64,000 nucleotides of DNA, taken from the NCBI RefSeq assembly GCF_004519315.1, contig NZ_SOZE01000019.1:1-64000 (forward strand). The letters run 5' to 3'. Within the stretch, counting starts at the first letter, position 1. Each line of letters begins with the position of its first letter. The notes under the pieces were generated by a model. The model was not told where the DNA came from. It did no database searches and saw nothing but the letters and a program-made list of their open reading frames with translations. Source of the DNA: Mucilaginibacter psychrotolerans. GTDB taxonomy: Bacteria > Bacteroidota > Bacteroidia > Sphingobacteriales > Sphingobacteriaceae. The translations under genes and the position numbers were made by a program. Shown here in pieces: positions 34,426 through 43,729 of the stretch.

Positions 34426-35598
34426 ATGAAAAGTTTTAGAGCCGATTACATTTACCCCGTTCATGCCGATCCAATAAAAAATGGAATAGTAACTGTTGAC
34501 GATGCCGGAAAGATAATTGCAATCTCCGATGTTCAACAATCTGATTTTCAAAATATTCCTATCGAAAGGCTTAGCGGCATTATTGTACCGGGCTTTATAA
34601 ACACGCATTGTCATACCGAACTTTCGCACTTAAGGGATAAAATTGAGCCAGGCAAAGGCCTTGTAGATTTTATAAAAAGTGTGCAAGGCGTGCGGCACGC
34701 CGATATAGGAGAAATTACTGCTGCCGCAGAAAAGGCCGACGCAGAAATGCAGGAAAATGGCATCGTCGCGGTTGCTGATATAAGTAACAGTAATTTTACA
34801 ATAGGGTTAAAAGCCCAAAGTAAATTATATTACCACACCTTTGTAGAAGTATTCGGTTTCTTGCCCGAAAGTGCCGAAGTTATTTTTGCCAACGCCCTTG
34901 CGCTGGCGGATGAATTCAGGCCACAATCGGTATCAATTACAGCGCATGCCCCGTATTCGGTATCTAAAGATTTATTCAAGCTGATCAAACGCTACAGCGA
35001 TTCAGGCAATAATCCCTTGAGCATTCATAACCAGGAGTGCGAAGATGAAAACAAGTTTTACCGCTATAAATTAGGTGGTTTTGTTGATCTGTACAAACAC
35101 CTGGGTATTGATATCGATTATTTCCGCCCGCAGGCGCGTAATTCGTTGCAGTCTGTCATCCCGCTGCTTACCAACCGGCAAAAAATACTGATGGTACACA
35201 ACACTTGTACTAACCTTAAGGATATCTACTTCATCAAACGCTTCGACCGCAATATTAACTGGTGCTTTTGCCCCAACGCTAATCTGTACATAGAAAAACG
35301 CCTGCCAAAGGTAGAACTGTTTGTGAACCAGGGGCTCAACATCACCCTCGGAACCGATAGCCTGGCCTCGAATAATAAATTGTGCATACTTAGCGAGATG
35401 CGTACCCTGCAACAGCATTTGCCGTCCCTCAGCCTGGATACCCTGCTGGAATGGGGTACCATTAATGGCGCAAAGTTTATGGGAATAGATAGCACCAAGG
35501 GTAGTATAGAAGTAGGCAAAACGCCCGGACTAAACCTGCTTACCGGGCTTAATGGCAGCACCATTACGCCGGAAACCGCCGTGAGGAAGCTGGTTTAG
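34426..35598 (+). CDS. Amidohydrolase-superfamily deaminase/hydrolase (TRZ/ATZ type)
   Basis: 390 aa from the ATG at 34426 (MKSFRADYIYPVHADPIKNG). Thirteen further upstream codons are in frame but look non-coding. Metal ligands and motifs of the subtype: GFINTHCHTELSHL (HxH), ITAHAPYSVS (His), IHNQECEDEN (His/Glu) and LGTDSLASNN (Asp). IEVGKTPGLNLL closes the beta-sandwich. Related enzymes are guanine deaminases, SAH/MTA deaminases and aminodeoxyfutalosine deaminases; the substrate cannot be fixed from sequence alone. It stands alone, divergent from rlmN. Confidence 0.85.
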   Translation: MKSFRADYIYPVHADPIKNGIVTVDDAGKIIAISDVQQSDFQNIPIERLSGIIVPGFINTHCHTELSHLRDKIEPGKGLVDFIKSVQGVRHADIGEITAAAEKADAEMQENGIVAVADISNSNFTIGLKAQSKLYYHTFVEVFGFLPESAEVIFANALALADEFRPQSVSITAHAPYSVSKDLFKLIKRYSDSGNNPLSIHNQECEDENKFYRYKLGGFVDLYKHLGIDIDYFRPQARNSLQSVIPLLTNRQKILMVHNTCTNLKDIYFIKRFDRNINWCFCPNANLYIEKRLPKVELFVNQGLNITLGTDSLASNNKLCILSEMRTLQQHLPSLSLDTLLEWGTINGAKFMGIDSTKGSIEVGKTPGLNLLTGLNGSTITPETAVRKLV

Positions 35599-35708
35599 TG
35601 ATTATTGAGCCGTAGAAGCAATGGGGGCGTACGCCAGTCAGGAGAAATTCAATATTGATAAACAAGCTGCCGTAAAATGCGTAAAGCTCCGCAGCCCAAT
35701 CCCGCAAA

Positions 35709-36086
35709 TTACGGAGCTACAGTAATTAGCTTCTTCTTAGCCTCGGTGCCATAAACCGGCATGGTGTAAAACCCGCCTATCTTTTTTATGGGCATGTTCG
35801 ATTTTCCGCTAAGTACTGCCACTGGCATGAGATACTCATCCATCTGTCTTATCAGTTTAGTTTCAGTTAGCGGGGTTTGGTTAAATTTATCCAAGGTGGC
35901 CAATTTCCTCAGCATACCGGCATCCGGTTTTTGGGTGAGTTGCTTGAGCGTGGGCGATTGCAAAGTAGTATCAACCGTTATGGATAACAAGGGCAGGGCT
36001 GTTGCGCCGGGCAGTTTCAAATCGTTTTGAGCCATTAAGCGGCCTGCGCCAGCCAGTAGTAGAGCAAGTAAAAATGCCTTTTTCAT
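35709..36086 (-). CDS. Exported hypothetical protein
   Basis: 125 aa with a signal peptide (MKKAFLLALLLAGAGRLMAQ, cleavage after AQ). The mature part contains TLKQLTQKPDAGMLRKLATL and ends VYGTEAKKKLITVAP. No recognised domain. A conserved-looking stretch MPIKKIGGFYTMPV may be structural. Probably periplasmic or outer-membrane associated. Single gene between the amidohydrolase and the aminopeptidase terminator. Confidence 0.65.
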   Translation of the reverse strand: MKKAFLLALLLAGAGRLMAQNDLKLPGATALPLLSITVDTTLQSPTLKQLTQKPDAGMLRKLATLDKFNQTPLTETKLIRQMDEYLMPVAVLSGKSNMPIKKIGGFYTMPVYGTEAKKKLITVAP

Positions 36087-36163
36087 ATCGGTTTGGTTTA
36101 ATGATACTAAGATAGCGAAATTGCTTTTTAAGTAAATGTTAAAAGTGGTTAAAAAGTGTTAAA

Positions 36164-36196
36164 ATAAAAAGCCGCCCCACAATTGCAGGGCGGCTT
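36164..36196 (-). terminator. Intrinsic terminator downstream of the M1 aminopeptidase gene
   Basis: On the minus strand AAGCCGCCC, loop, GGGGCGGCTT and a T-rich run. The stem is strong, with an A-tract at 36165-36170 on the plus strand. Confidence 0.8.
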
Positions 36197-36220
36197 ACGG
36201 TAACGATTTTTGATACGCTA

Positions 36221-38701
36221 TTATTTCAACGCCTCAGCAGCTTTGTCGGCAGCTGCGGCAGATGCTGTATCGCCCAGTTTGGTGCGGGCATCTTTAACGT
36301 TGGTAAGCAGGGTAGCTATTTGTGGCGCTACGCCGTATTGCTTGTATTTAAGGCCGAAATCGCCAATGAATTTAATGCCTGCCTGCGCATCGTCAGGGCT
36401 TTTTACCCTGCCGGTAAAGTCTGCAAATTTACGCAGCAAGCCAAACTGGGTTTGCGGGTCGCCTTCGCTAATAGCCTTAAGCACGTATGGCCATTCGGCA
36501 TCAGTTCCGCTGGTAGCATATAAGCTAAGGATAGCTTGCGCTAATGCGCCATTGCTTTCTTTTTCATATTGTTTTGCCAAGGCAATAGCGTCAGCAGGGT
36601 TAAGCATGCCTATGGCGTTTAAGGCTGCGCCCTGTATAGCGTAGCTCTGGCTGGCCAGGGCCTGTTTAAACAGGTTCATATTGCCCGATGCCTTAAGCTT
36701 GCCTAAAGCATTGATGGCGGCTGCACGCACCAGGTTATTATCATCTGTTTGGGCAAGCCTGGCTATGATAGGCACGCCTGCATTGCGCACGTCGTCGTAG
36801 CTGGTTAAGGCCGCTGCATTGATGGCTTTGATACGCAACTGGTAGAATTTATCGGTAAGCGCGGCAATGATAATCTTCTGCGCTGCCTTGTCGCTCTGGC
36901 GTGTTTTGGCGAATTCAATGGCCTCATAACGATCCAGGAACAACGGGGCGTTGAAGTATTGGAACGCGAATTCATCCAGCGTTTTGCTGTCGGTTTTCTT
37001 GGTTAATAAGATTTTGTCGCCATCAACATTTACCAGATCAGGCTTAGATGCTACATCGAAGGTGAGTGTATCGGCTTTATCGCGCATCCAGATGGTGTGG
37101 CGTTCTTTTTTGCCACCGGCATAAATATCTATAGCTATAGGTAGCGTGAATACATTACCATCCTGGGTTTGCTGCAGGTAAACGGTTTGTTTTTTGGTGG
37201 CACTATCCCATTTGTAGCTGATGTTAAGCACCGGGTGACCGGCACCGTAGTACCATTGGTTAAAGAACCAGTTAAGATCGCGGCCGCTGGCTTCTTCCAT
37301 AGCTAAACGCAATTGCTGCGCTTCGCCATTTTTAAAGGCATTGGTTTTAAGGTAAATGTTGAGGCCTTTGTAGAAAGCCGCGTTGCCCAGGTAGTTTCGC
37401 AGCATGTACAATATGCGGCCGCCTTTTTGGTAGGTAACCAAATCAAATACATCTTCCTTATCGTTGTAATGGAAACGTACCAAATCTTTCTTTTTAGCAT
37501 CCGGCTGGTTAAGGTAGCTTTGCATGGCATCGAAACTGTGCGCGTCGCCTGCATCCTTGCCGTATTTGTATTCGGCCCAAATGCTTTCGCTGAAATCGGC
37601 AAACGATTCGTTAACCGTAAGGTTGCTCCAGCTTTCGGCGGTTACGTAATCGCCAAACCATTGGTGGAACAATTCATGTACGATGGTGCTACGGCCGCCA
37701 TCGTAATAACGGTCGTCAAGTTCGCGCTTGGTGCCTTGTACATACACGCCGTGCAGGGTGGCCGAGGTGTTTTCCATAGCGCCGCTCACGTAATCGCGCA
37801 CTACTATCTGCGAGTATTTGTACCATGGGTAATCAACACCCAGCGTTTTGGAGTAAAACTCCATTACTTCGGGCGTAAAGCCGAAGATATCTTTGGCATA
37901 CGGTGCATACTTTGGTTCCAGGTAATAACTTACTTCTTTGTTGCGCCATTTATCTTTGTAGATCTTAAAATCGCCCACGGCCATCATAAACAAGTATGGT
38001 GAGTGCGGCAATTCCTGTTTCCAGGTATCGGTGCGGGTACCATCCTTGTTTACTTTGGATAATGCCAACCGGCCGTTACTCAGCGTAACATACTGTTTCG
38101 GCACGGTCATGATAATTTCTTCGGTAGTTTTCTGGTTCGGCTTATCAATGGTAGGGAACCAGCACGACGAACCTTCGGTTTCGCCTTGTGTCCATATCTG
38201 AATAGGCTTGTCTTTTTCAGTACCATCGGGGTTGATAAAATACAGACCCTTTGCGTCGTTGATGGCCGCGCTGCCCTTAACATGCAGTTCGTTCGGCTTG
38301 GCTGTATAATCTATATAGATGGTGTAGCTTTCGGTGTTGGTATAGGTTTTATCCAGCTTTATGGCTACGGTAAGGCTATCGTAGGTAAAGGTAAGTGGAG
38401 TAGTTTTGCCATTTTTAACGATGGCGATGGTTTTCAGGTCCATGCCTTTCGCATCAAGGCGAAGGCTATCTGTTGGATACATGTGGGGTTTTAAAGTTAC
38501 CCACTCTTTGCCATACATATAGCGTTTTTTGTAGTCGAACCTAACATCGAGCTTGGTGTGTACCAGATCGTTGATCTTGGTTGTGGTAGCCCGGTACAAT
38601 TTGTAGGCGGGAGTTTCGGTTTGGGGTGCCTGTGCCTTGACGGTGCTGATGGCGCAAACGCTGATGCTGCCAGCCAGTAGGGCAGCGTAGATTGTTTTCA
38701 T
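36221..38701 (-). CDS. M1 family metallo-aminopeptidase with HEAT-like C-terminus
   Basis: 826 aa. Signal peptide (MKTIYAALLAGSISVCAIST, ending VKAQ). The N-terminal beta domain resembles the M1 saddle. The exopeptidase motif is GAMENTSATLHG and the zinc site is HELFHQWFGDYVTAE with the third ligand Glu in NLTVNESFADF. The substrate-stabilising Tyr region (TYQKGGRILYMLRNYLG) is present. The C-terminal ~230 residues contain HEAT-like helical repeats (AAINALGKLKASGNMNLFK, GAALNAIGMLNPADAIALAK). It removes N-terminal residues from peptides, here probably in the periplasm. Ends at a strong terminator. Confidence 0.95.
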   Translation of the reverse strand: MKTIYAALLAGSISVCAISTVKAQAPQTETPAYKLYRATTTKINDLVHTKLDVRFDYKKRYMYGKEWVTLKPHMYPTDSLRLDAKGMDLKTIAIVKNGKTTPLTFTYDSLTVAIKLDKTYTNTESYTIYIDYTAKPNELHVKGSAAINDAKGLYFINPDGTEKDKPIQIWTQGETEGSSCWFPTIDKPNQKTTEEIIMTVPKQYVTLSNGRLALSKVNKDGTRTDTWKQELPHSPYLFMMAVGDFKIYKDKWRNKEVSYYLEPKYAPYAKDIFGFTPEVMEFYSKTLGVDYPWYKYSQIVVRDYVSGAMENTSATLHGVYVQGTKRELDDRYYDGGRSTIVHELFHQWFGDYVTAESWSNLTVNESFADFSESIWAEYKYGKDAGDAHSFDAMQSYLNQPDAKKKDLVRFHYNDKEDVFDLVTYQKGGRILYMLRNYLGNAAFYKGLNIYLKTNAFKNGEAQQLRLAMEEASGRDLNWFFNQWYYGAGHPVLNISYKWDSATKKQTVYLQQTQDGNVFTLPIAIDIYAGGKKERHTIWMRDKADTLTFDVASKPDLVNVDGDKILLTKKTDSKTLDEFAFQYFNAPLFLDRYEAIEFAKTRQSDKAAQKIIIAALTDKFYQLRIKAINAAALTSYDDVRNAGVPIIARLAQTDDNNLVRAAAINALGKLKASGNMNLFKQALASQSYAIQGAALNAIGMLNPADAIALAKQYEKESNGALAQAILSLYATSGTDAEWPYVLKAISEGDPQTQFGLLRKFADFTGRVKSPDDAQAGIKFIGDFGLKYKQYGVAPQIATLLTNVKDARTKLGDTASAAAADKAAEALK

Positions 38702-39018
38702 ATATTCAGTTAAGGGTTTGATTAATATGCAAGCATAATAAAAGCTAAAGTATTAGTTTTTGCTGTAAGTTATGACGCTTTTTTTAGGTTTATGTTACAG
38801 CACGAAGTGAGGCATGCGCTAAATAAACATGGCAATGGCAGCTAGCGCCGGATAAGCTTTGAGGGTGATAGACTGTTTAAAGCAAACCCAAAAGGACTGA
38901 AACGATGTGCATCAACAAAATCTCTATAGTTCCCGGTCCCTTTCACGTCCTGGTCGCTTTTTAAGCTTATCTTCAAGCGCTACACTGCGAAACTATTGGT
39001 TGGGTGTTATTTGTTATA
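38702..39018. other. Intergenic region between aminopeptidase and crtI
   Basis: No gene, terminator or repeat is apparent up to the operator region at 39019. Most of the sequence is unremarkable. Confidence 0.4.
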
Positions 39019-39074
39019 ATTGATACAATTTTACATCAATTATACAATTATGGTACATGATTGTACTATGTTTG
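39019..39074 (+). promoter_or_regulatory. crtI promoter with CarH/LitR-like TACA repeats
   Basis: TATGTTTG at 39067-39074 matches TAnnTTTG exactly. Upstream lie TACA words at 39032, 39043 and 39054, spaced exactly 11 bp, plus one at 39024. Two of the three fit nnTnTACAnnn. Inverted repeats overlap them: ATTGAT-N10-ATCAAT (39019-39040) and GTACA-N4-TGTAC (39053-39066), the latter ending just before the -7 box. CarH-type B12 photoreceptors bind 11-bp direct repeats of this kind, as I recall. The predicted start near 39080 leaves a ~35-nt leader before crtI. Confidence 0.6.
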
Positions 39075-39114
39075 TTTCGGGAATTTAAATAATCCGATTT
39101 CACTCCAACCCCAA

Positions 39115-40632
39115 ATGTTAAAGTCAGATACTGTTGAGCATATTCTTCACGATGAAAAAACTACCGTTGCGGTTATCGGATCTGGATTCTCCGGTTTAAG
39201 TGCAGCTGCGTATTTAGCCAAAGCCGGGTGCAGTGTTCATGTTTACGAAAAAAATAATGAAATAGGTGGCCGTTCACGTCAACTGGTTGGCAATGGTTAC
39301 ACTTTTGATATGGGACCAAGCTGGTACTGGATGCCTGAGGTATTTGAAAACTTTTTCAATGATTTTGGTTACAAAGCATCGGATTTTTATGAACTGGAGC
39401 AGCTTGATCCCGGTTTTACGGTGGTTTTCGGTAAGAAGGATGTGTTACACATCCCGGCAGATTATGCTGCGCTGGAGGCCCTGTTCGAATCCATTGAACC
39501 GGGAAGTGCGAGGCAGCTAACACTATTTTTAGAAGAAGCAGCCTTTAAATACCGAACAGGCATGAACAAACTGGTTCACAAGCCGGGTTTATCATTACTT
39601 GAGTTTGCAGATTGGGATTTGATCAGAGGTGCATTCAAGCTCCAGGTGTTTACTTCGTTTAGCAAACATGTAAGGCGTTTTTTTAAGGATGAACGCTTAA
39701 TAACCCTGATGGAATTTCCGGTGCTTTTTTTGGGTGCCATGCCCGAGGATACCCCTGCCTTGTACAGCCTGATGAACTATGCCGGATTAAAACTAGGCAC
39801 CTGGTACCCAAAAGGGGGCTTTGGTAAAGTGATAGAAGGCATGCAAAAAGTATGCGAAGCGCAAGGTGTTGTTTTTCATACCAATTCAGCGGTTAGCAGT
39901 TTCAGGGTGACGGGTAAACACGTAAAGACGATTGGTACAAAATATAGCGAAAGTAAGTGCGATGGGGTCATTGCGTCGGCTGATTATCACCACGTAGAGG
40001 AACAATTGCTTGATGAGGCTTACAGAAATTACGATACAGCATATTGGACCAAACGCGTCATGGCACCTTCGAGCCTGATATTTTATTTAGGTGTAACCAG
40101 TAGAATTGAAAAGCTGGAACATCATACCTTGTTTTTTGATGCAGACTTAAAGCTGCACGCTTCAGAAATATATAAAAATCCTAAATGGCCAACAAAACCT
40201 CTGTTTTATGTGTGTTGTCCCTCAAAATCCGATAATACCGTAGCACCGCTCGGTCACGAAAACCTATTCATACTAATGCCGCTGGCACCTGGTATTGAAG
40301 ATACGGAAGCATTAAGGAAGGAATACTTTAATTTAATTATGGATCGGCTGGAAGATTATACCGGCGTACCGATCAGGACCGCGCTCGACTTTAATGAAAG
40401 TTATTGTGCAAAGGATTTTAAGGCAGATTACAATTCTTTTAAAGGGAATGCCTATGGTCTTGCCAATACGCTCATGCAAACCGCCCATCTTAAGCCATCC
40501 ATCAAAAACAAAAAAATAAAGAACCTCTTTTATGCGGGACAGCTTACGGTACCCGGGCCGGGAGTTCCACCTTCCATTATATCCGGTAAGGTTTCTGCTG
40601 AACTACTTATTCAATACCTCAATCATAAATGA
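39115..40632 (+). CDS. crtI: Phytoene desaturase (CrtI family)
   Basis: 505 aa from ATG 39115 (MLKSDTVEHILHDEKTTVAV). An earlier TTG start at 39061 would begin inside the promoter box and is rejected. FAD-binding Rossmann motif VAVIGSGFSGLSAAAYLAKA is at about residue 20, followed by YEKNNEIGGRSRQL and FDMGPSWYWMPEVFENFF. The C-terminal signature NLFYAGQLTVPGPGVPPS is typical of CrtI. It introduces double bonds into phytoene, producing neurosporene or lycopene, at the membrane. The stop overlaps the crtB start by four bases (ATGA), so translation is coupled. Its promoter region carries a possible light-responsive operator. Confidence 0.95.
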   Translation: MLKSDTVEHILHDEKTTVAVIGSGFSGLSAAAYLAKAGCSVHVYEKNNEIGGRSRQLVGNGYTFDMGPSWYWMPEVFENFFNDFGYKASDFYELEQLDPGFTVVFGKKDVLHIPADYAALEALFESIEPGSARQLTLFLEEAAFKYRTGMNKLVHKPGLSLLEFADWDLIRGAFKLQVFTSFSKHVRRFFKDERLITLMEFPVLFLGAMPEDTPALYSLMNYAGLKLGTWYPKGGFGKVIEGMQKVCEAQGVVFHTNSAVSSFRVTGKHVKTIGTKYSESKCDGVIASADYHHVEEQLLDEAYRNYDTAYWTKRVMAPSSLIFYLGVTSRIEKLEHHTLFFDADLKLHASEIYKNPKWPTKPLFYVCCPSKSDNTVAPLGHENLFILMPLAPGIEDTEALRKEYFNLIMDRLEDYTGVPIRTALDFNESYCAKDFKADYNSFKGNAYGLANTLMQTAHLKPSIKNKKIKNLFYAGQLTVPGPGVPPSIISGKVSAELLIQYLNHK

Positions 40633-41465
40633 AAGAACGCTTTGATACCTTATCTGCAACATGCAGCAAGGAGACAACCCGATTATACAGTACCAGCTTT
40701 TCCCTTGGGATATTGTTTTTCAATAAGGAAGTCCGCCGCCCTATACATGCGATATATGGTTTTGTGAGGTTGGCCGACGAGATTGTGGATAGCTTTCATA
40801 ATTACCCTAAATCGGTGATGCTGGCCGAATTAAAGGCAGATACCTTTAGGGCTATCGAGCGCGGCATCAGTATTAACCCGGTAATTAATTCATTTCAGCA
40901 GGTGGTTAACCAATACGGTATACAGCATGACCTGATTACGCAGTTTCTGAATAGTATGGAAATGGACCTGGGCGAACAATCCTACGATGCGGAAAAATAT
41001 GAGCAATACATTATGGGTTCTGCACAGGTAGTGGGATTAATGTGTTTGCACGTGTTCACCAATGGCAACGAAGCTGAATTTGAGCGGTTAAGGAAACCGG
41101 CTATGAAGTTGGGTTCGGCTTTTCAAAAGGTGAATTTCCTTCGGGATGTTAATGCAGACTACCAGGAACTGAACCGCACTTACTTCCCCAACGTAAACTT
41201 GTCTGCTTTCTCTGATGAAAACAAACGGGTTATCGAAGAGGATATCCTTTCGGAACTTAATGAAGCCTTAAGCGGTATCAGGCAGTTGCCGCGCTCCTGC
41301 CGCAAAGGGGTTTACCTGGCTTATGTGTACTATAAGCAGTTATTCCGGAAGATTACAAAGGTGCCTGCGGAAAGAGTAATGTCAGAACGGATCAGGGTGT
41401 CTAACGGCCATAAATTTTACTTAATGTTCGATTCACTGATCAGGTACAAACTGAATGTTCTATAA
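40629..41465 (+). CDS. crtB: Phytoene synthase (CrtB/squalene synthase family)
   Basis: 278 aa. Condenses two GGPP molecules to phytoene. Both Asp-rich substrate motifs are present: GFVRLADEIVDSFHNYP (first, DEIVD) and NFLRDVNADYQELNRTYFP (second, DVNAD). The YCxxVA-type region is replaced by the Bacteroidota form YIMGSAQVVGLMCLHVF. The start ATG overlaps the crtI stop. No crtE (GGPP synthase) or lycopene cyclase gene is nearby, so other pathway genes must be elsewhere. Confidence 0.95.
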   Translation: MKERFDTLSATCSKETTRLYSTSFSLGILFFNKEVRRPIHAIYGFVRLADEIVDSFHNYPKSVMLAELKADTFRAIERGISINPVINSFQQVVNQYGIQHDLITQFLNSMEMDLGEQSYDAEKYEQYIMGSAQVVGLMCLHVFTNGNEAEFERLRKPAMKLGSAFQKVNFLRDVNADYQELNRTYFPNVNLSAFSDENKRVIEEDILSELNEALSGIRQLPRSCRKGVYLAYVYYKQLFRKITKVPAERVMSERIRVSNGHKFYLMFDSLIRYKLNVL

Positions 41466-41589
41466 AATACGATTAGGGCTTTACCAAACAACACTAATAC
41501 AAGTAAAGACACTAAATTACAAGAAATACATTTTAACAATTTTTCCGGCTTAACGATTATTGAACCGGACGAACAAAACAATACCAAAA

Positions 41590-42117
41590 TTGAACGATAG
41601 TGTAATGATAGTAGATGCTGATGGTCAAACCAGAGGCACAATGGAAAAGATGGCCGCTCACCGTACCGGAACGATGCACCGCGCGTTCTCTGTGTTTATA
41701 TTTAACAGCAAAGGGCAGTTACTGCTTCAGCAAAGGGCACTAGATAAATACCATTCCGGCGGGTTGTGGACAAATACCTGCTGCAGCCATCCGCGTTTAG
41801 GCGAATCTACGCCTAATGCTGCCCACCGCCGTTTGCAGGAAGAAATGGGAATGGATTGTGAACTTACCGAGTTATTTCAATTCAGTTACCGCCATGAATT
41901 TGAGAATGGATTGATCGAGAACGAATACGACCATGTTTTTATGGGAATAAGTGATGACTTACCCGTACCAAATGAAGCCGAAGTTGCCGGCATTAGGTAT
42001 ATGGATACCGATTTGTTGCTTTTTGACTTAATAGAGCAACCGGATAAATACACGCCATGGTTTAAAATATGCCTTGAGCAGGTATTGGAAATATATTATC
42101 AAAACTGTTTAAAATAA
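41590..42117 (+). CDS. idi: Isopentenyl-diphosphate delta-isomerase, type I
   Basis: 175 aa if started at TTG 41590 (reading MNDSVMIVDADGQTRG), which aligns with the N-terminus of E. coli Idi. An in-frame TTG at 41560 and an ATG at 41605 are alternatives. Nudix-fold enzyme that interconverts IPP and DMAPP. Catalytic Cys region LWTNTCCSHPRLGE, Nudix-like RRLQEEMGMDCELTELF, and the Glu in ENEYDHVFMG are present. It follows crtB by ~125 bases on the same strand and supplies precursor balance for carotenoid synthesis. No ribosome site distinguishes the starts. Confidence 0.93.
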   Translation: MNDSVMIVDADGQTRGTMEKMAAHRTGTMHRAFSVFIFNSKGQLLLQQRALDKYHSGGLWTNTCCSHPRLGESTPNAAHRRLQEEMGMDCELTELFQFSYRHEFENGLIENEYDHVFMGISDDLPVPNEAEVAGIRYMDTDLLLFDLIEQPDKYTPWFKICLEQVLEIYYQNCLK

Positions 42118-42331
42118 TTTACTATCGAATATTACTATCGTATCAGTTGCATTTGAACGACGCCTATCCGGGGGGCTTTTAATGAGATGGGGAGATATTG
42201 CACGATATGATGATCTAAACGGCTTTAAGCGCAAGGGTTTATCGCTGCCGTAAAAATCAACCAAGGGCGATATACAGTAAACGCCATGTGATTTAAAGTA
42301 AACCCAACTTAATTTATGCTAACACAATTTC

Positions 42332-43012
42332 ATGATAAAGAACAACGCTAATAATGCCTTAACCCTGGAGCAAGTGGTGACTGAACTGGAGCAGGATCAT
42401 TACAATTCTGCTTTTGATACGCCGCTAAGGCCCGACGCATTTGAACTGGACGACGATACCAAAATAGAGCGTATTACTAAGCACTTCACCGCGATAATGG
42501 AAACTTTGGGGATGGATCTGGAAGACGACAGTTTAAAAGACACGCCAAAACGGGTTGCTAAAATGTATGTGAAAGAAATATTCAGCGGATTAAATCCGGC
42601 GAATAAACCAAAACCCACTTTGTTCAAAAATCCGTTCAACTATAACCAAATGCTGGTGGAACGTAATATTGCAGTGTTTAGCAACTGTGAGCATCATTTT
42701 GTGCCAATAGTGGGTAAGGCCCACGTGGCTTACATCAGCAATGGGCAGGTTATCGGCTTATCTAAGTTGAACAGGATCGTTCAATATTGTTCGCAACGGC
42801 CGCAGGTGCAGGAAAGGCTTACTATGCAAATAGCCAATATGCTTAAAGAGGCACTAGGTACAGATGATGTGGCCGTTGTTATAGATGCCCACCACCATTG
42901 TGTATCCAGCCGCGGCATCAGGGATGCGGGTAGCACTACACTTACCGCCGAATACAGCGGGCAATTTTTAAACGCTGAAACAAAGAATGAATTTTTAAAA
43001 TATATCAGCTAA
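42332..43012 (+). CDS. folE: GTP cyclohydrolase I
   Basis: 226 aa. Converts GTP to dihydroneopterin triphosphate, first step of folate/pterin synthesis. Zinc Cys/His motif NCEHHFVPIVGKAHVAYI, IGLSKLNRIV, and the second zinc Cys in HHHCVSSRGIRD are complete. The C-terminus SGQFLNAETKNEFLKYI is typical. It overlaps the following SDR gene by one base (TAATG). folE copies beside carotenoid and SDR genes are often part of light-induced sets making folate antenna or pterins, from what I recall of LitR regulons. The ~213-bp gap after idi suggests its own promoter, but none was identified. Confidence 0.96.
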   Translation: MIKNNANNALTLEQVVTELEQDHYNSAFDTPLRPDAFELDDDTKIERITKHFTAIMETLGMDLEDDSLKDTPKRVAKMYVKEIFSGLNPANKPKPTLFKNPFNYNQMLVERNIAVFSNCEHHFVPIVGKAHVAYISNGQVIGLSKLNRIVQYCSQRPQVQERLTMQIANMLKEALGTDDVAVVIDAHHHCVSSRGIRDAGSTTLTAEYSGQFLNAETKNEFLKYIS

Positions 43013-43728
43013 TGGATTTTAGTGGAAAAAATATAATGGTGGTTGGTGGCAGTTCAGGCATTGGATTGTCGCTGGTTAAATTGCTTCACGGGCAGCATGC
43101 CAATGTTTATGTGGTGTCAAGGTCCGTTTCTGACGAATGGCCTGAGGATGTGCATTATTTAAAGGCTGATGTAACCGGTAGTCTGGATGCTGTTGAAACG
43201 TTCCTGCCGCAGCAGTTGCACGGGCTGGTTTATGCTGTAGGCAGCATTAATCTCAAACCGTTTACGCGGTTAACAGCCGAAGACTTCCTGAACGATTTTC
43301 AGCTGAATGTTTTAGGCGCAGCGCTTATAATACAGCAGGCCATTAAACCCATCAAAAACGCCGCCGGATCGTCCATCGTTTTAATTAGTTCGGTTGCTGC
43401 CAAAACAGGGATGCCTTATCATGCCAGTGTAGCCGCTGCTAAGAGCGCAGTGGAGGGAATGGCCCTTTCTTTAGCAGCCGAATTAGCTGCCCAGCAAATA
43501 CGGGTAAACGTTGTGGCACCATCTTTAACCGATACGCCTTTGGCGCAAAACCTGCTAAGTTCGCCAGAAAAACGGGAAGCTTCGGCCAAACGCCATCCCT
43601 TAGGTAAAATAGGCCGACCTGAAGATATCAGCCAGATGATTGCTTTTCTATTATCAGCCGAAAGCAGCTGGATGACCGGGCAGGTGATTGGCATAGATGG
43701 AGGTTTAGGTAAATTAAAAACAAGCTAA
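43012..43728 (+). CDS. SDR-family oxidoreductase lacking the usual catalytic Tyr
   Basis: 238 aa Rossmann protein: NAD(P) motif MVVGGSSGIGLSLVKLL, Ser in IVLISSVAAKTGMPYH, and C-terminal NVVAPSLTDTPLAQNLL and WMTGQVIGIDGG. The normal YxxxK is here VAAAK (in HASVAAAKSAVEG), so the active-site Tyr is Val. This looks like the atypical SDR group found next to folE and photolyase genes. It starts on the folE stop codon and ends one base before the flavin reductase gene. A pterin-reducing role is possible but inferred. Confidence 0.88.
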   Translation: MDFSGKNIMVVGGSSGIGLSLVKLLHGQHANVYVVSRSVSDEWPEDVHYLKADVTGSLDAVETFLPQQLHGLVYAVGSINLKPFTRLTAEDFLNDFQLNVLGAALIIQQAIKPIKNAAGSSIVLISSVAAKTGMPYHASVAAAKSAVEGMALSLAAELAAQQIRVNVVAPSLTDTPLAQNLLSSPEKREASAKRHPLGKIGRPEDISQMIAFLLSAESSWMTGQVIGIDGGLGKLKTS

Positions 43729-43729
43729 G

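Noticed and set aside
37313-38002. A 229-codon plus-strand frame opposite the M1 aminopeptidase
   Set aside because: The minus strand encodes a complete aminopeptidase with all motifs; the opposite frame has no recognisable domain.
39061-39114. An 18-codon N-terminal extension of CrtI from TTG 39061
   Set aside because: It starts inside the promoter -7 region; MLKSD at 39115 gives a normal family N-terminus.
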